64,000 nt of DNA from Theropithecus gelada. Lineage: Eukaryota; Chordata; Mammalia; Primates; Cercopithecidae. Location of the stretch: contig NC_037668.1 in assembly GCF_003255815.1 (NCBI RefSeq), forward strand, positions 86,659,783 to 86,723,782, read 5' to 3'. Both the position numbers and the translations under genes were made by a program. The number at the start of each line of letters is the position of its first letter. The first letter of the stretch is position 1. Under the pieces are notes generated by a model that was given only the letters and a program-made list of their open reading frames with translations, was not told where the DNA came from and did no database searches. Below are positions 1-10,064 of this stretch, piece after piece.

Positions 1-63
1 TTCAAGTCCAGCCTTGGCAACATAGTGGGACTTCATCTCTAAAAATAATAAAATAAAATAAAT
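1..63 (+). repeat. Alu fragment cut by the window edge
   Basis: The first bases match the end of an Alu left arm (an 'agcctt-ggcaacatagtg' block, then 'catctctaaaaat') followed by an A-rich (AATAA)n linker. The rest of the element lies before the window, so subfamily and full length cannot be judged. Confidence 0.75.
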
Positions 64-560
64 GCAATTAGTCAGTACGTTCCCTTTTAGATGCATCAAT
101 TTCACCTCGATTTAAAGGATATCTGTGAGGCCAAGTAGACCTCTATTTAAGAATGTATACATTGTCAAAGGTACCATTCATTGTGGTTTTATATAAGGGA
201 AAGTTCTAGTAAGCCTTCTCAAAGCAATTAAAAACTATAAATTTCATGTTCCCTTAACTTAGTAAATATCAAACCCATTTCATCCTTAATAGTCTACAAA
301 ATCAACACCAGTTTCAACTAATGGTCTGTTTATAGCTTACATGGTAAGTTTCAAATTGCAAATGCATTTTTACACTGGCGTTTGAAGGTTGATATTGGAA
401 AGAATGACAGAAGAGTCACCATGAAACCTGGAGCCGAGTTTGAGGCTAGCTCCCAGTTTTCCATAATAGAATACAATTATACCAAAGAATGGAAAATTTT
501 GGAAACTCAAACCAAGTAATAGGAGCCCTCATGACACTTGGGGAGGCTAAAAACTAGCCT
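64..560. other. Unrecognised single-copy sequence
   Basis: A/T-rich sequence with no repeat, RNA gene or open frame that I recognise. Confidence 0.5.
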
Positions 561-770
561 TTCAGGATCAGATGAACCTGCATTTGAATTCTGCTTCTCT
601 TAATTACTGAACCTAAGTTTCTTCATTTATAAAAGTGGGAAAATGTGACACACAGCATAGGATTGACATGAGGATTCAATGAGGTAACACATGTTTTTAA
701 AAAAAGCCTAGCACAGTATGTGACACATAGTAAGCTCTCAACAAATGCTAGCCGTTATTATTATTATTAC
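561..770 (+). repeat. MIR SINE
   Basis: Sense MIR core: a degraded 'tttcttcatttataaaa' segment, then 'gaggattcaatgaggtaaca', 'cctagcacagtatgtgacac' and 'agtaagctctcaacaaatg', ending in (TTA)n. First of three MIRs lying head to tail. Confidence 0.85.
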
Positions 771-780
771 TAATTTGTAG

Positions 781-1006
781 TCAGGAAGACTTGGATTTGT
801 ATCCTAGCTCAGGCGCTGACAGCTGTTTGCTGGGCCTCTCAAGCTGAGAGACACTGAGAAGTTTCTTAACTTCTTTAAGCTTTAGTTTCCTCACTTACAA
901 AATGGGGACACTGGATCATAGGGTTGATGTCATAATAAAATTGGAAGATGATGTGCAGTGCTCTTCAGGAATGCATAGCACATGGCAAGCCCTCAGTAAC
1001 TTGTGT
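781..1006 (+). repeat. MIR SINE
   Basis: Sense MIR running from the tRNA-like head ('gacttggatttgtatcctag') through 'tttcctcacttacaaaatgg' to 'catggcaagccctcagtaac'. A short extra segment near 835-855 interrupts the middle. Confidence 0.8.
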
Positions 1007-1039
1007 AGAAAAATAAAGGTAATAAGAATTATTATTCTC

Positions 1040-1175
1040 TGCATCTCTTTTTTCCTTATTTGTAAATCTGGAAATGCCAGTGTCGCTATATGATTGTAAG
1101 GATTGGAAATAATAAAGTATCAAGTGTAAAGTTAGACACATAGTAAGTAGGTACCCAAGAGATGGAAGCTATTGT
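1040..1175 (+). repeat. MIR SINE, partial
   Basis: Third sense MIR of the row. It holds 'ttccttatttgtaaatctgg', 'ttgtaaggattggaaataat' and 'agacacatagtaagtaggta'. The tRNA-like head is missing. Confidence 0.65.
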
Positions 1176-1945
1176 TTCTAGACCCTCCCTCCTCCTGCCT
1201 TTGCCTGGCTTCCAGGTCCGGATGAATGGATGCGGCAATTTCAATTTTCAGGGGTTTCTCTGAGAGCACTGAGTTGGGGTGAGGGGCAAGAGAGGGCTCT
1301 GTCAACTGGAAACCGCAACCTGGAAGTGAACTTCCCTAATCAGCACTGCAGGATTCCAACAGCTGGTTCTACTTTAGAATCAATTGGAACCTCCTGGGCT
1401 CCTTGCTCTTATTCCACAAGAAGCAAATGCCATCCCACAGCTAAGATTTAGAAATTTGCCACACCATATCGGAAACAGATCCATTTGCCAACAAGGTCAA
1501 TGCTCCCAAGGCCGAGCTGCAGCCTGCCGGGTGGCCTTGAAGGCTGAACTTTCAGCCTTAGGTCAAGGCTGCCTGTGGCACTGCCCACAAGCACTATCCT
1601 GCCACTGGCCACTGGGAAATGCCACCCCAAACACCCAGATTTTCATTTCAAAGAGTGAGTCACATTCGGATGTGGAAAGCATGTTAAATAACAATTTTTA
1701 GGATATGAATGTTATAGTGCAGCAGCAAGAATGCGTTTGGTTTGGAAAGGAAGTGTTTCCTAAATGCCTGCCTTATAATTTCTTCCATCTGCCCATATTT
1801 CTGGTGGGCCCTTGAGAGTCTCTAGGGCCTCCAGAGTAGCCAGTGCTGCCCCGGGTGCTATAAGTACCAGAAGATACTGGTTGAATGGCTGTTATCAGCA
1901 CTAGCTGAGGTTTGAGTCAACAGGTGAAAGAGCAGGCTGTTTCCT
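1176..1945. other. Single-copy sequence, nothing recognised
   Basis: Mixed composition with short open frames on both strands at 1230-1701. These lack any recognisable domain, and no splice-bounded exon is evident. I see no repeat here. Confidence 0.5.
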
Positions 1946-1949
1946 AATT

Positions 1950-2090
1950 CTGGGCTTACTTGCTGTATGGCCTCAGGCAAATTCCTTGCCTTCTCTGAAC
2001 TTCAGTTTCCTCACCTGAAGAATGATGGGGGTGGGCTATATGTTCTTGAAGCTCCCTTTTAGATCTTTGATTTTCTGATCACAAGTGATC
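1950..2090 (+). repeat. MIR SINE
   Basis: Sense MIR: 'tggcctcaggcaaattcctt', then 'cttcagtttcctcacctgaa', then a decayed tail ending near 'gatttctgatc'. Confidence 0.75.
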
Positions 2091-2127
2091 GCTAATGCTA
2101 TAATTGCTCAAAGGATGAAAATCAGCA

Positions 2128-2205
2128 AATGCTATTAATTAAGCACTTATGGATCCAAGGACTGTTAGGCATTTTAATAGATAATTTAATGAACTGAATG
2201 AATGA
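2128..2205 (-). repeat. MIR SINE, short antisense piece
   Basis: The string 'taattaagcacttatggatc' followed by 'gactgttaggcattttaata' matches the antisense 3' part of MIR ('gagcacttactatgtgccag'). Confidence 0.5.
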
Positions 2206-2279
2206 CTGCAAACATCCATTATCTCTTTTGGAAAAGAGAGTAAAAAGGGAGGTAAAGTGATGAGTGGAGCACTTGTTAC

Positions 2280-2445
2280 GTATTTGACACTGTCCTCGAT
2301 GCCTTAATACACATCATCTTGTTTTGTCCTCTTTTCAAACTGAGAAAGTCTTACTACCACAATTTGTAGAGGAGGAAACTGATGCTTAATGGGGTAAGTA
2401 ACTCGCCACATAAGTGGTGTAGCTCAGGATTTGAACCCAGTTTTG
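2280..2445 (-). repeat. MIR SINE, antisense
   Basis: Antisense MIR with 'gaggaggaaactgatgctta', 'gtaagtaactcgccacataa' and 'tagctcaggatttgaaccca'. The last of these is the complement of the tRNA-like head. Confidence 0.85.
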
Positions 2446-3250
2446 CTACTTAGAAAGGGTACATGTATCTGTTTTCTTCCTTGGTATTGAGCCCCTTCCA
2501 TGTAGGAAGTGCTCAGGTCAGCGGAGGTCCTGCGTAAAGATTGGTTAAATGTATGAGGAAAGTCTTGGGGACCAGCTTGGAGACAGCCAGGACTCTGCCA
2601 GGGCACACTAGATGTGAGGAAGGGGTGGGATGCGGTAGAGCCCAAGTTCCTGAGTCCCCGACCTTGGGGCAGCTGCATCTACCTGACACCTCTAGCAGCC
2701 CATCCCATGAATGTGTCTGGGTTATCCTTGACCCCTTTTTCTTCAGCAAAGGGATCCAGTGAGCAGGACAACAAAATGGGCCTTGGTATAACTTCTGGAG
2801 AAACAGAGACAAGTGGAAGGAAGGTGGCAGAAAGGGAGAAGAGGAGGAGGAACAGGGTGCAGAAACCTGGAGGCCAAGGGCCCAGCCAGAATGGAGCCTC
2901 AAGTGCTGGGAAGAGCCATTTCCCGCAGTGCAGGCCAGGGAACCCCATCAACTCCTGTTTCACATACCACTGACCCCTGCTGGTGAGTAAAGATGGTACC
3001 AGTCTCCAAAGGTTCCTGGGGAGAAGGCTCCTTGCCCATTTCATAAAGGGGGAGATGGACGCCCACACACATTCGCTCCCTCAGCCTTTTCTTGCTACTG
3101 GATAAAGCCTCCAGAAACACAATGAACTTTACAAAAGTTGTGATGCTAGTCTCAGGGAGTGTGTCCTGGTGGGAGTAAGGGAACAGAGAACCCAGGAGTC
3201 CTTGCTCAGCAGCCTTTTTCTGGCTGCAAACATCTGCAATCTGGTTAGTC
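2446..3250. other. Single-copy sequence
   Basis: G/C-richer block with overlapping short open frames on both strands (up to 129 codons). None has a recognisable domain. A weak CTCF-like motif on the minus strand at 2970-2983 has one mismatch in the core. No repeat is recognised. Confidence 0.5.
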
Positions 3251-3252
3251 AT

Positions 3253-3400
3253 GCTTTCATTTATTCAACAAATATTTGTCAAGCTCTACTTTGATCCTGG
3301 CACTTCTAGGATCAAAACTAGGTGTAAAACAGTGAACACAATAGAATTTATGACTGCCCTTGTGGCACTTACAATCTAATTGAGGGATGGGATAGAGGGC
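3253..3400 (-). repeat. L2 LINE 3' end, antisense, part 1
   Basis: 'catttattcaacaaatattt' followed by 'gaacacaatagaatttatga' and 'ggcacttacaatctaattga' is the reverse complement of the L2 3' end. It continues after the LTR at 3401-3833. Confidence 0.75.
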
Positions 3401-3833
3401 TGCATATCAGTTTCCTGTGACTGCCATAACAGACTGCCACAAACTGGGTGGCTTAAAAAGGACAGAAATATATTGTCTCACAGTTCTGGAGGCCAGAGTC
3501 CAAGATGAAGGTATTGGCAGGGTTGGTTCCTTGTGAAGGCTCTGACAGATGATCTGTTCCATGCTTTTCTCCCAGCTCCTGGTGGCATTCCTTGACTTGT
3601 AGATATATCCCTCCAATGTCTATCTCTGTCTTCATACCACCTTCTCTGTGGATCTCTCCCCTTCTTTATTCTTATAAGGACATTTGTCATTAGAGTTAGG
3701 GCCTACTCTGATCCAGGATGATCTCACTTTGAAATTGTTAACTATGTCTGCAAAGACCCTTTTCCAAGTAGGATTACATCCACTGGTTCCAGGGGGACAT
3801 TATTTTCCGGGGGACTCCATTCAACCCACAGCA
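3401..3833 (-). mobile_element. MLT1-type (ERVL-MaLR) solo LTR
   Basis: On the plus strand it reads 'cagtttcctgtgactgccat', 'cacagttctggaggccagag', 'cttataaggacatttgtcat' and 'gcaaagacccttttccaagt', ending 'ccattcaacccacagc'. This is the reverse complement of a MaLR LTR. No internal retroviral sequence flanks it. It sits inside an L2, so the L2 was there first. The subfamily is not fixed. Confidence 0.75.
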
Positions 3834-3935
3834 GGAGGCTATAATAAAGTTAGATAAACAAACAGTTATATGATTGCACATTGTGGTGAGCAGTGAGATA
3901 GGAGAGTAAACCCACAAAGCTGCAGAATAAAGATA
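3834..3935 (-). repeat. L2 LINE, antisense, part 2
   Basis: 'taataaagttagataaacaa' and 'gtggtgagcagtgagatagg' continue the L2 interrupted by the LTR at 3401-3833. Confidence 0.55.
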
Positions 3936-3939
3936 ACAT

Positions 3940-4110
3940 TGCTGTTGAATACTTAATTTCTCCGAACCTCAGATTCTTTACCTGGAAAAATGAAAATAAT
4001 AATAATGCTGAACTCATAAAGAAGTAAGGATGGAAGGATTCAATTACTTAGGAGTTAAACTGTTGATCAAATACATGAAAATGTCACTAGCAAATAGTTG
4101 TTTATTAGGA
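3940..4110 (+). repeat. MIR SINE
   Basis: Sense MIR core: 'gaacctcagattctttacct', 'gaaaataataataatgctga', then a decayed tail. Confidence 0.6.
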
Positions 4111-4149
4111 TTTTTTTTCTGCACTGGCTTCCAAATTTCCTCCTCTTCC

Positions 4150-4307
4150 TTCCTTCCTTCATTCATTTTAATTCATTCATTCATTCATTTATTCATAATA
4201 TGTTTTGAGCTCTTTCTCAGTACTAGATTTTTTCCTAGGCATTGAGGATGCTGTAGGGAACAAAATAGATAAATTTTGGTTTCTCACTGAGCTTACATTT
4301 TCATCAT
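4150..4307 (-). repeat. L2 LINE 3' end, antisense
   Basis: It starts with (TTCC/TTCA)n, the complement of the L2 3' tail, then 'gagctctttctcagtactag', 'gatgctgtagggaacaaaat' and 'ctgagcttacattttcatc'. The MLT2 LTR inserted at its inner edge. Confidence 0.75.
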
Positions 4308-4855
4308 TGTGATGGTTAATTTTATGTGTCAACTTGACTGAGCTGTGGGGTACCTAAGTATTTGATCAAACATTCTGAGTGTTTCTGTGAGAGGTTTTCG
4401 GATGAAATAAAATTGGCAGACTGAGTAAAAGATTGTCCTCCCGAATGTGGGTGAGCCTCATCCAGTCAGTTGAAGGCCTGAGTAGAACAAAAACCCTGAC
4501 CCTCCCCTGCATAACAGAGAATTCTTCTTGCCTAATGGTCTTTGAACTGGGACACTGGCTTTTCCTTGCTTTTGGATTCAAATAGGAAGAATGGCTCTTT
4601 CTGGGTCTCAAGCCTGAAGACTGTTGCTCTGGAGCTAAACTATCAGCTCTCCTGGTTTTCAGGCCTTTGGGCTTAAACTGGAACTAAACCATGACTCTTT
4701 TGGGTCTTCAGCTTGTGGACTCATCTTGCTTATCTTGAGACTAGCCTGCTTCCATAATTGTGTGAGCCAATTCCTTATGATAAATCTCTGTCTCACTCTG
4801 TACATGTTTACACATTCTATTGGTTCTGTTTCTCTCAAGAACCCTAACATATACA
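4308..4855 (+). mobile_element. MLT2-type ERVL solo LTR with perfect 5-bp target duplication
   Basis: Begins 'tgtgatggttaattttatgt' and ends 'gaaccctaacatataca' (TG...CA). Internal landmarks are 'gggtgagcctcatccagtca', 'gttgaaggcctgagtagaac' and 'gtgagccaattccttatgat'. The five bases ATCAT occur at 4303-4307 and again at 4856-4860, as expected for an ERVL insertion. At 548 bp it looks complete. No internal provirus remains, so it is a recombined solo LTR. Confidence 0.88.
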
Positions 4856-4889
4856 ATCATCTTAATCATCTTCATCCCCTTTGTATTTG

Positions 4890-5035
4890 TTCAGTGCCTT
4901 CTTCATCCATTATCTCTTTTTATCCACAAAACAGCGTTGTGAAGTAGGCAGAACAAAACATTTTGAAAATGCCCATTTTACAGAGGGAAACTGAGTCCTA
5001 GAGAGGGTTCCCTTTAACTGCTGTGCCATGGTGCT
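4890..5035 (-). repeat. MIR SINE, antisense
   Basis: 'atgcccattttacagaggga' followed by 'aactgagtcctagagagggt' is a clear antisense MIR core. It is preceded by a decayed 3' part with 'cattatctctttttatccac'. Confidence 0.75.
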
Positions 5036-5121
5036 GATTCCCCCATGGGAGAAATATAATGTCCCTGTGGCCAGAGGGCACATAGGTAGCTGGGTAAAAA
5101 GGTCGTGCTCAAGTCAGGTTT

Positions 5122-5503
5122 CTTTTTCTTTTTTCTTCTTTTTTTTTTTTTTTTAGTTGGACTCTCAGTCTGTCACCCAGAGTGGAGTGCAGTGATGCGA
5201 TCTTGGCTCACTGCAACCTCCACCTCCCAGGTTCAAGCAATTCTCCTGCCTCAGTCTCCAGAGTAGCTGGGATTACAGGTGCACACCACCATGCCTGGCT
5301 AATTTTTGTAAAATTTTTTTAGTTTCACCATGTTGTATTTTTTTGTTTTTTTAGATTTTTGATTGTTTGTTTTACGTTTTGTTTTGTTTTGTTTTGTTTC
5401 ACCATGTTGGCCAGACTGGTCTCAAACTCCTGACCTCAGGTGATCCCCCCGCCTCAGCCTCCCAAAGTGCTGAGATTACAGGCATGAGCCACTGCGCCCG
5501 GCC
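5122..5503 (-). mobile_element. Alu, antisense, with internal T-rich expansion
   Basis: Poly-T head, then the full right and left arms in antisense, ending 'gagccactgcgcccggcc'. Flanks 'aagtcaggttt' (5111-5121) and 'aagtcagattt' (5506-5516) form a target-site duplication with one mismatch. The middle is unusual: 'tttcaccatgttg' occurs at 5323-5335 and again at 5397-5409, separated by a T-rich stretch with (GTTTT)n, which adds about 75 bases. Confidence 0.95.
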
Positions 5504-5519
5504 TTAAGTCAGATTTTTA

Positions 5520-6130
5520 ACCCTTTTTAACAAAAGAGCAGTATTTTGATTATTATTATCATTTTTTTTCTTATGGTCAGGTGGAAAAACAATTATTCTT
5601 CTCTTTGATTTTTATAGCATTGGTCATCAGTTAGAAACCTCTTAAGATTTCCTGGGAAGGGAATATGAGACTGCTAAGATGTGGGCTAGGCAAGTCTTGT
5701 GACATAATATACAAGCAAGATATTCTAGAAATGCTTCAACTAAACTAAAAAAAAAAGGTCTAGATGAGTCGTGGAGACTCAGGTTTAAAATGATTTTAGA
5801 ATGTGTCAATTCTGGTCCCTTTCTTATATAGCAGAGGAGTTAATTGGCTTACCAAGGTCTACACCTTAAAAGTAATATATTGACATTATTTCAGAGATAC
5901 CTCGACTTCTAATCCATTACCCTATTCATTATTTAAAGCTTGTGTGGTGAATGCAGACTGTCCTTCCTTCTCCCAGCTCCTGGTGTATTTTATGCTAACC
6001 CTGTGGAGTGGGAATGGAATGGTGGCAGAAAAGGTGTTTATACTCATTTTTCCATATTTCTGTGCCCGTAGATGATACTTTGAAACGCAGGTTATCACTC
6101 TTGGCCCTGCATTTGTGAGAAAAAATATTT
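5520..6130. other. Mostly unrecognised sequence
   Basis: No clear repeat or gene. A segment around 5800-5945 has a faint antisense MIR look ('ggcttaccaaggtctacacc') that is too decayed to call. Confidence 0.45.
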
Positions 6131-6139
6131 TTGAGTCAA

Positions 6140-6347
6140 ACAGACCTGAGTTTCAATCCAGCTCCTTGCTTGCTTATTGCAGAAGAATGGTTAAATTATG
6201 TAATATCTCAAATCTTAGTTTCCTTATTCATTAAATAGACCTGGTGACTGTATTTACTACTCTAATTTTCATGTGAAACTATGAGATAATGCATGTGAAC
6301 CTGTCCAATGCCTGACATAGTAAATACTCGATAAACAATACCAATTA
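6140..6347 (+). repeat. MIR SINE
   Basis: Sense MIR from 'cagacctgagtttcaatcca' through 'cttagtttccttattcatta' and 'atgagataatgcatgtgaac' to 'cctgacatagtaaatactcg'. A Tigger-type element is inserted at its 3' end. Confidence 0.85.
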
Positions 6348-6685
6348 CAATTGTCTGTCGGTATCCATGGGGGATTGGTTCCAAGATCCCCGCAGATACC
6401 AAAATCTGAGGATGGTCAAGCCCCTGATATTAATCTAATATAAAATGGTATAGTATTTGCATATAACCTACACACATATGCTTCCCGTATACTTTAAAGC
6501 ATCTCTAGACTACCTATAATACCTAATACAATGTAAATGTTATGTAAATAGTTGTTATACTGCATTTTAAAAAGAAGTATTTTTATTGTTGTTTGTTATG
6601 TATTTATATTATTGTTTTAAATATTTTTGATCTGTGATTGGTGAAATCTGAGGATGTGGAACCCATAGATATGGAGGTCTGACTA
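6348..6685 (+). mobile_element. MER2-type non-autonomous Tigger element
   Basis: Left end 'gtcggtatccatgggggatt' and right end 'gatatggaggtctgacta' are inverted relatives. The internal 'catataacctacacacatat', 'taatacctaatacaatgtaa' and 'gtaaatagttgttatactgc' match MER2. A TA precedes the left end at 6346-6347, fitting TA target choice by Tc1/mariner elements. At 338 bp it has no coding capacity and would have depended on a Tigger transposase supplied in trans. Confidence 0.8.
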
Positions 6686-6884
6686 TTAATAAGGTAAAAT
6701 TCCAGCATTGAGGGATGTTGAGTGGGGAATGGGGGCCAAGAGCACACACTAGGTCTTCAAGGCTAGGTTCAAGGCTGCCTTCCCTGGCCACTCCAGTTAG
6801 CAGTGAGTGTTTTCTCATGGCGCCTGCCATACATGTTGTCTTATATTGTCCTTGCATCACTATAAGATGTCTTTCTTCTCTGAC

Positions 6885-7000
6885 CCAAGTTTTTCTGTGT
6901 GCAAAATGGGGCAGGGCAAGGAGGGGAATTATCTACCTCACAGAAGTTTTGAGAGATTTAAATGAGTATGAAAGTGCTTGGCAAACTGAGCAGTGGAAAC
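6885..7000 (+). repeat. MIR SINE, partial
   Basis: 'gtgtgcaaaatggggcaggg', 'ttgagagatttaaatgagta' and 'gaaagtgcttggcaaact' mark the sense 3' half of MIR. Confidence 0.7.
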
Positions 7001-7004
7001 AAAC

Positions 7005-7155
7005 TTTCATTTGTTCATTCATTCATTCACTCACTACATGTTTATTGAGGAAAAGCTGCTGTATATTGGCATTGTGTGTGGTTGACGCTGGGAAAACATT
7101 AGTAAACAAAATCTTGTCTGTCTTCTAGAACTTCATTGTTAAGCAAGAAAGAAAT
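7005..7155 (-). repeat. L2 LINE 3' end, antisense
   Basis: (TTCA)n, then 'ctacatgtttattgaggaaa' and 'acgctgggaaaacattagta', followed by 'gtctagaact'-like sequence, is the complement of the L2 3' end. Confidence 0.75.
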
Positions 7156-7309
7156 TTCAATATAACTCTAATATGAGATTTTTATTATTTTAATAATTAT
7201 TGTCATCTAATTTCTTGGTATAGATGAAAGCTCTTGGATGGCAGATACCTTCATGAATATTACTGATAAAACAGGTCAAGGGGTCAAACCAGGAAATGAC
7301 ACAAGTGAA

Positions 7310-7755
7310 ACTTGCAGAATATGATCATGCCATTCCCCTGCTTAAGGTTTGTCAATAGCTCCAAGGATAAAATCCCAGCTTCTGAGCAGGCATTTTCGAG
7401 GTCCTTCTTCATCTGACTGGTGCATCCTCGTGCCATCAGGCCCTTCCCCATGCTGTTTCCTCTATTGAGGATGCAGTTCCTCCTTTTCTTCTCTGCTCAG
7501 GAAACCTTGGTGGTCTTGTAAGACACCATCTCCTCCCAGGTCCCGCTCACTATTCCTCTAGGGAAGATCAGACACCTGTGAGCTCAGGGACCTGTGGCTG
7601 CCTCCATTAAAGTGGCAACTGCCACCTTTTATATATTTGTCTGCACCCCCTGATAGATGGAGAGTTCTTTATGCCGGCAACTTTGTGTCCCTAACACCCA
7701 ATACAGAACCTGGGACACAGAAGGTTCGGTGTGTGTTTGTGGAGTGAATGAGCAC
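7310..7755 (+). repeat. L2 LINE 3' portion
   Basis: Sense L2: 'gatcatgccattcccctgct', 'tcaatagctccaaggataaa', 'cagctt...aggtccttcttc', then 'gtccctaacacccaatacag' and 'gtttgtggagtgaatgagc'. Old and heavily substituted. Confidence 0.75.
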
Positions 7756-8128
7756 GCGTGTGAAGGAGTGTCAGTCATTCTTTGCTACCTTCTCAAGTCT
7801 TGGGTTGAATACATTAGTTAAGAGACCAATTAAAGTGAATTGGGAAGCAAAAATCACTTCTTTGCCACTGCCAAGATGAGAAGTGTGATTTTCAACCAAC
7901 GCTCCTCAGAACTGTTTAAATCTGTGGCTATCATAAATATGAGTATGGATTCCAAGGATAAGAGAAGCTGAAGTCCACCAGGAGAGAGAGAACTCTATGA
8001 CTCAAAGAGGGCTCGGAAGTTTTTCTCAGTGTTGCCAATATCAGAAGAGGAGAAGAATGCCCCATTTCACCAAGCATCTGCAACCCTAGACTAAGGACTT
8101 TCATGCTGTTGTTTAAGAATTATCCTCC
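7756..8128. other. Unrecognised sequence
   Basis: No repeat, coding frame or RNA gene identified. Confidence 0.45.
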
Positions 8129-8429
8129 GGGCCAGGCGTGGTGGCTCACGCCTGTAATCCCAGCACTTTGGGAGGCTGAGGTGGGCGGATCACCTGAGGT
8201 TAGGAGTTCGAGACCAGCCTGACCAATATGGAGAAACCCCATTTCTGCTAAAAATACAAAATTAGCTGGGCATGATGGTGCATGCCTGTAATCCCAGCTA
8301 CTCAGGAGGCTGAGGCTGGAGAATCGCTTGAACCTGGGAGGCAGAGGTTGCGGTGAGCTGAGAACACACCATTGCACTCTAGCCTGGGCAACAAGAGTGA
8401 AACTCCATCTCAGAAAAAAAAAAAAAAAA
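8129..8429 (+). mobile_element. AluS-type element, full length
   Basis: Starts 'gggccaggcgtggtggctca' and holds both arms and the middle A-rich linker. It ends with a 16-base poly-A. Left-arm bases ('cacctgaggttaggagttcg') fit AluS rather than AluY. The RNA polymerase III A and B boxes are recognisable but substituted. Confidence 0.95.
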
Positions 8430-8489
8430 TGACCCTCTGTAATTTAATTTTCTCCTGGCATCCCCATGGTATAATTCATAGAAATTTTG

Positions 8490-8695
8490 TTGTGGAGCCC
8501 AGAAGGGCTGTATTGGAATCTTGGTTCTTCTACTTGCTAGTTTTATGACTTTGGGACCCCTCTGAGCCTTGGTTCCTCCTTTGTAAGACACTCATCTTAC
8601 ATCATGGTGAGCCAAATCCAATAGGATGACATCTGTACCATGTAGCCCAGTGCTTCATACACATCCAATAAGTGTGGGCTCGCTTTCTTCCCATC
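8490..8695 (+). repeat. MIR SINE
   Basis: 'ttggaatcttggttcttcta', 'tgactttgggacccctctga' and 'cttggttcctcctttgtaag', with a decayed end 'cagtgcttcatacacatcca'. Confidence 0.75.
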
Positions 8696-8784
8696 ACAGA
8701 AACTCATTCTGAACATGTTTCCAATTGTTACCATTGATGATTCATGTTTGAGTCTGGGAAGGTGTTTCTTGAAATCTGATAGCA

Positions 8785-9025
8785 ATGACAATGACAACTG
8801 AGTTCATCACATGGAGTGATTACTGTGGACTGGGTACTATCCTAACTCTTTACATATATGGTTCTTTAAGATAGCTCCGTGGGAAGCAATATTGTTATCC
8901 AGTATTGTCAGATGAAGAGACCGAGGCACAGAGAGGTTATAAATCCTGCCTAAGTTTATACAGCTGATAAGTGGGGAGCCAGGGACTCTGGCTCCAGAGT
9001 CCCACGGTATTAACAGAGCTTGTCT
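8785..9025 (-). repeat. MIR SINE, antisense, nearly full
   Basis: 'ggactgggtactatcctaac', 'gaagagaccgaggcacagag', 'gctgataagtggggagccag' and 'actctggctccagagtccca' cover most of the element. Confidence 0.88.
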
Positions 9026-9029
9026 ATCA

Positions 9030-9505
9030 CCCATGCTTCAGCCAGATAGAAGGTCTGGGGAACAGCAGTTAACTAGTAGTGTCATGCCAAACCACTACGA
9101 TTTCAACCTGAAGTAAAGAAACTTGGTCTTCAAGGTAGCCTGTGGAGGTCACATTATTGACAAGTATATGATTTCCCATATCTTTTGGAATATTGAAAAT
9201 ACCTCTAGGTACCCTTCTCTCACTGCCTTTACTACATTCCCAGACCCTTTTGAGTCCACAGGTCTCAGGTTGAAAATCCTGATGTAACCTAAACTTCTCC
9301 TGGAAAGGAACTCAGAGAGATCAAGTGAGTTTTTGCTCCCTTGCCCCATACTGAGATTCTAGTATGTGAGGAAAATGGCAGTTACAATCAAAATACTAAT
9401 TATCACATTTAGAGCCTTATTTAAATATAGTAAACAATATATTTTTTTAAATCAAAAACAGCCTTTTAAAATTTACCTATAACTTTTCATATAAGGGCTC
9501 ATTTG
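9030..9505. other. Unrecognised sequence
   Basis: No repeat or gene recognised. The last 150 bases are A/T-rich. Confidence 0.45.
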
Positions 9506-9507
9506 AT

Positions 9508-9640
9508 GGAAATGGTAATAATAATAACCATGAACCTACTGAATATGAAATATACTAATAAGCCATCTTAAAATGTTATTTACTCTTCACAACAATGAGA
9601 AAAATGCGTCTTATTTTCTCTGGTTTACAGATGAGGCAGC
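9508..9640 (-). repeat. MIR SINE, antisense, partial
   Basis: 'gtaataataataaccatgaa', 'tatttactcttcacaacaat' and 'ggtttacagatgaggcagca' follow the antisense MIR order. Confidence 0.7.
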
Positions 9641-9644
9641 AGGT

Positions 9645-9850
9645 TCATATGCTATCTCATTTAATCTTTGTCATAACCCTTTGAGGTCGGTTCCCTTACA
9701 ATCCACAAAACATGAGGACACTGAAGCTCACAGAGGGTAAGACATTTGCTCAGACTCACACAGCAAATCAGAGGCAGAGCCGGGACTTGAACCCAGATCT
9801 TTTTGACTCAAAAGTCTGGGTTTTGAATCGCTGTGCTCCAGTTCTAAAAA
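9645..9850 (-). repeat. MIR SINE, antisense
   Basis: 'tctcatttaatctttgtcat', 'cacacagcaaatcagaggca' and 'gagccgggacttgaacccag' give a well-preserved antisense core and tRNA-like head. Confidence 0.88.
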
Positions 9851-9859
9851 TTACCCATA

Positions 9860-9965
9860 ATGTCGGCAAATATCATCCCCATTTTGCAATGGGGAAACTG
9901 AGGTAGTGAGAGAACTGGCTTACCTAATATTACCCTAGCTCTACTGTACACTCTGGAGACCAAAA
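9860..9965 (-). repeat. MIR SINE, antisense, partial
   Basis: 'catccccattttgcaatggg' then 'gaaactgaggtagtgagaga'. Third antisense MIR in a row. Confidence 0.75.
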
Positions 9966-9999
9966 TGTTTAGTAGTTGCACATAAGGGCTTTGGAGCTG

Positions 10000-10060
10000 G
10001 CTTACACTTTGTGCAGTGATGGGACCAGGTGAGCTCTCAATAAATGATAGCTGTTGTCAT
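10000..10060 (+). repeat. MIR SINE 3' end
   Basis: Short tail 'ggtgagctctcaataaatga' with 'tagctgttgtcat' is the sense end of a MIR. Confidence 0.55.
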
Positions 10061-10064
10061 TTTC

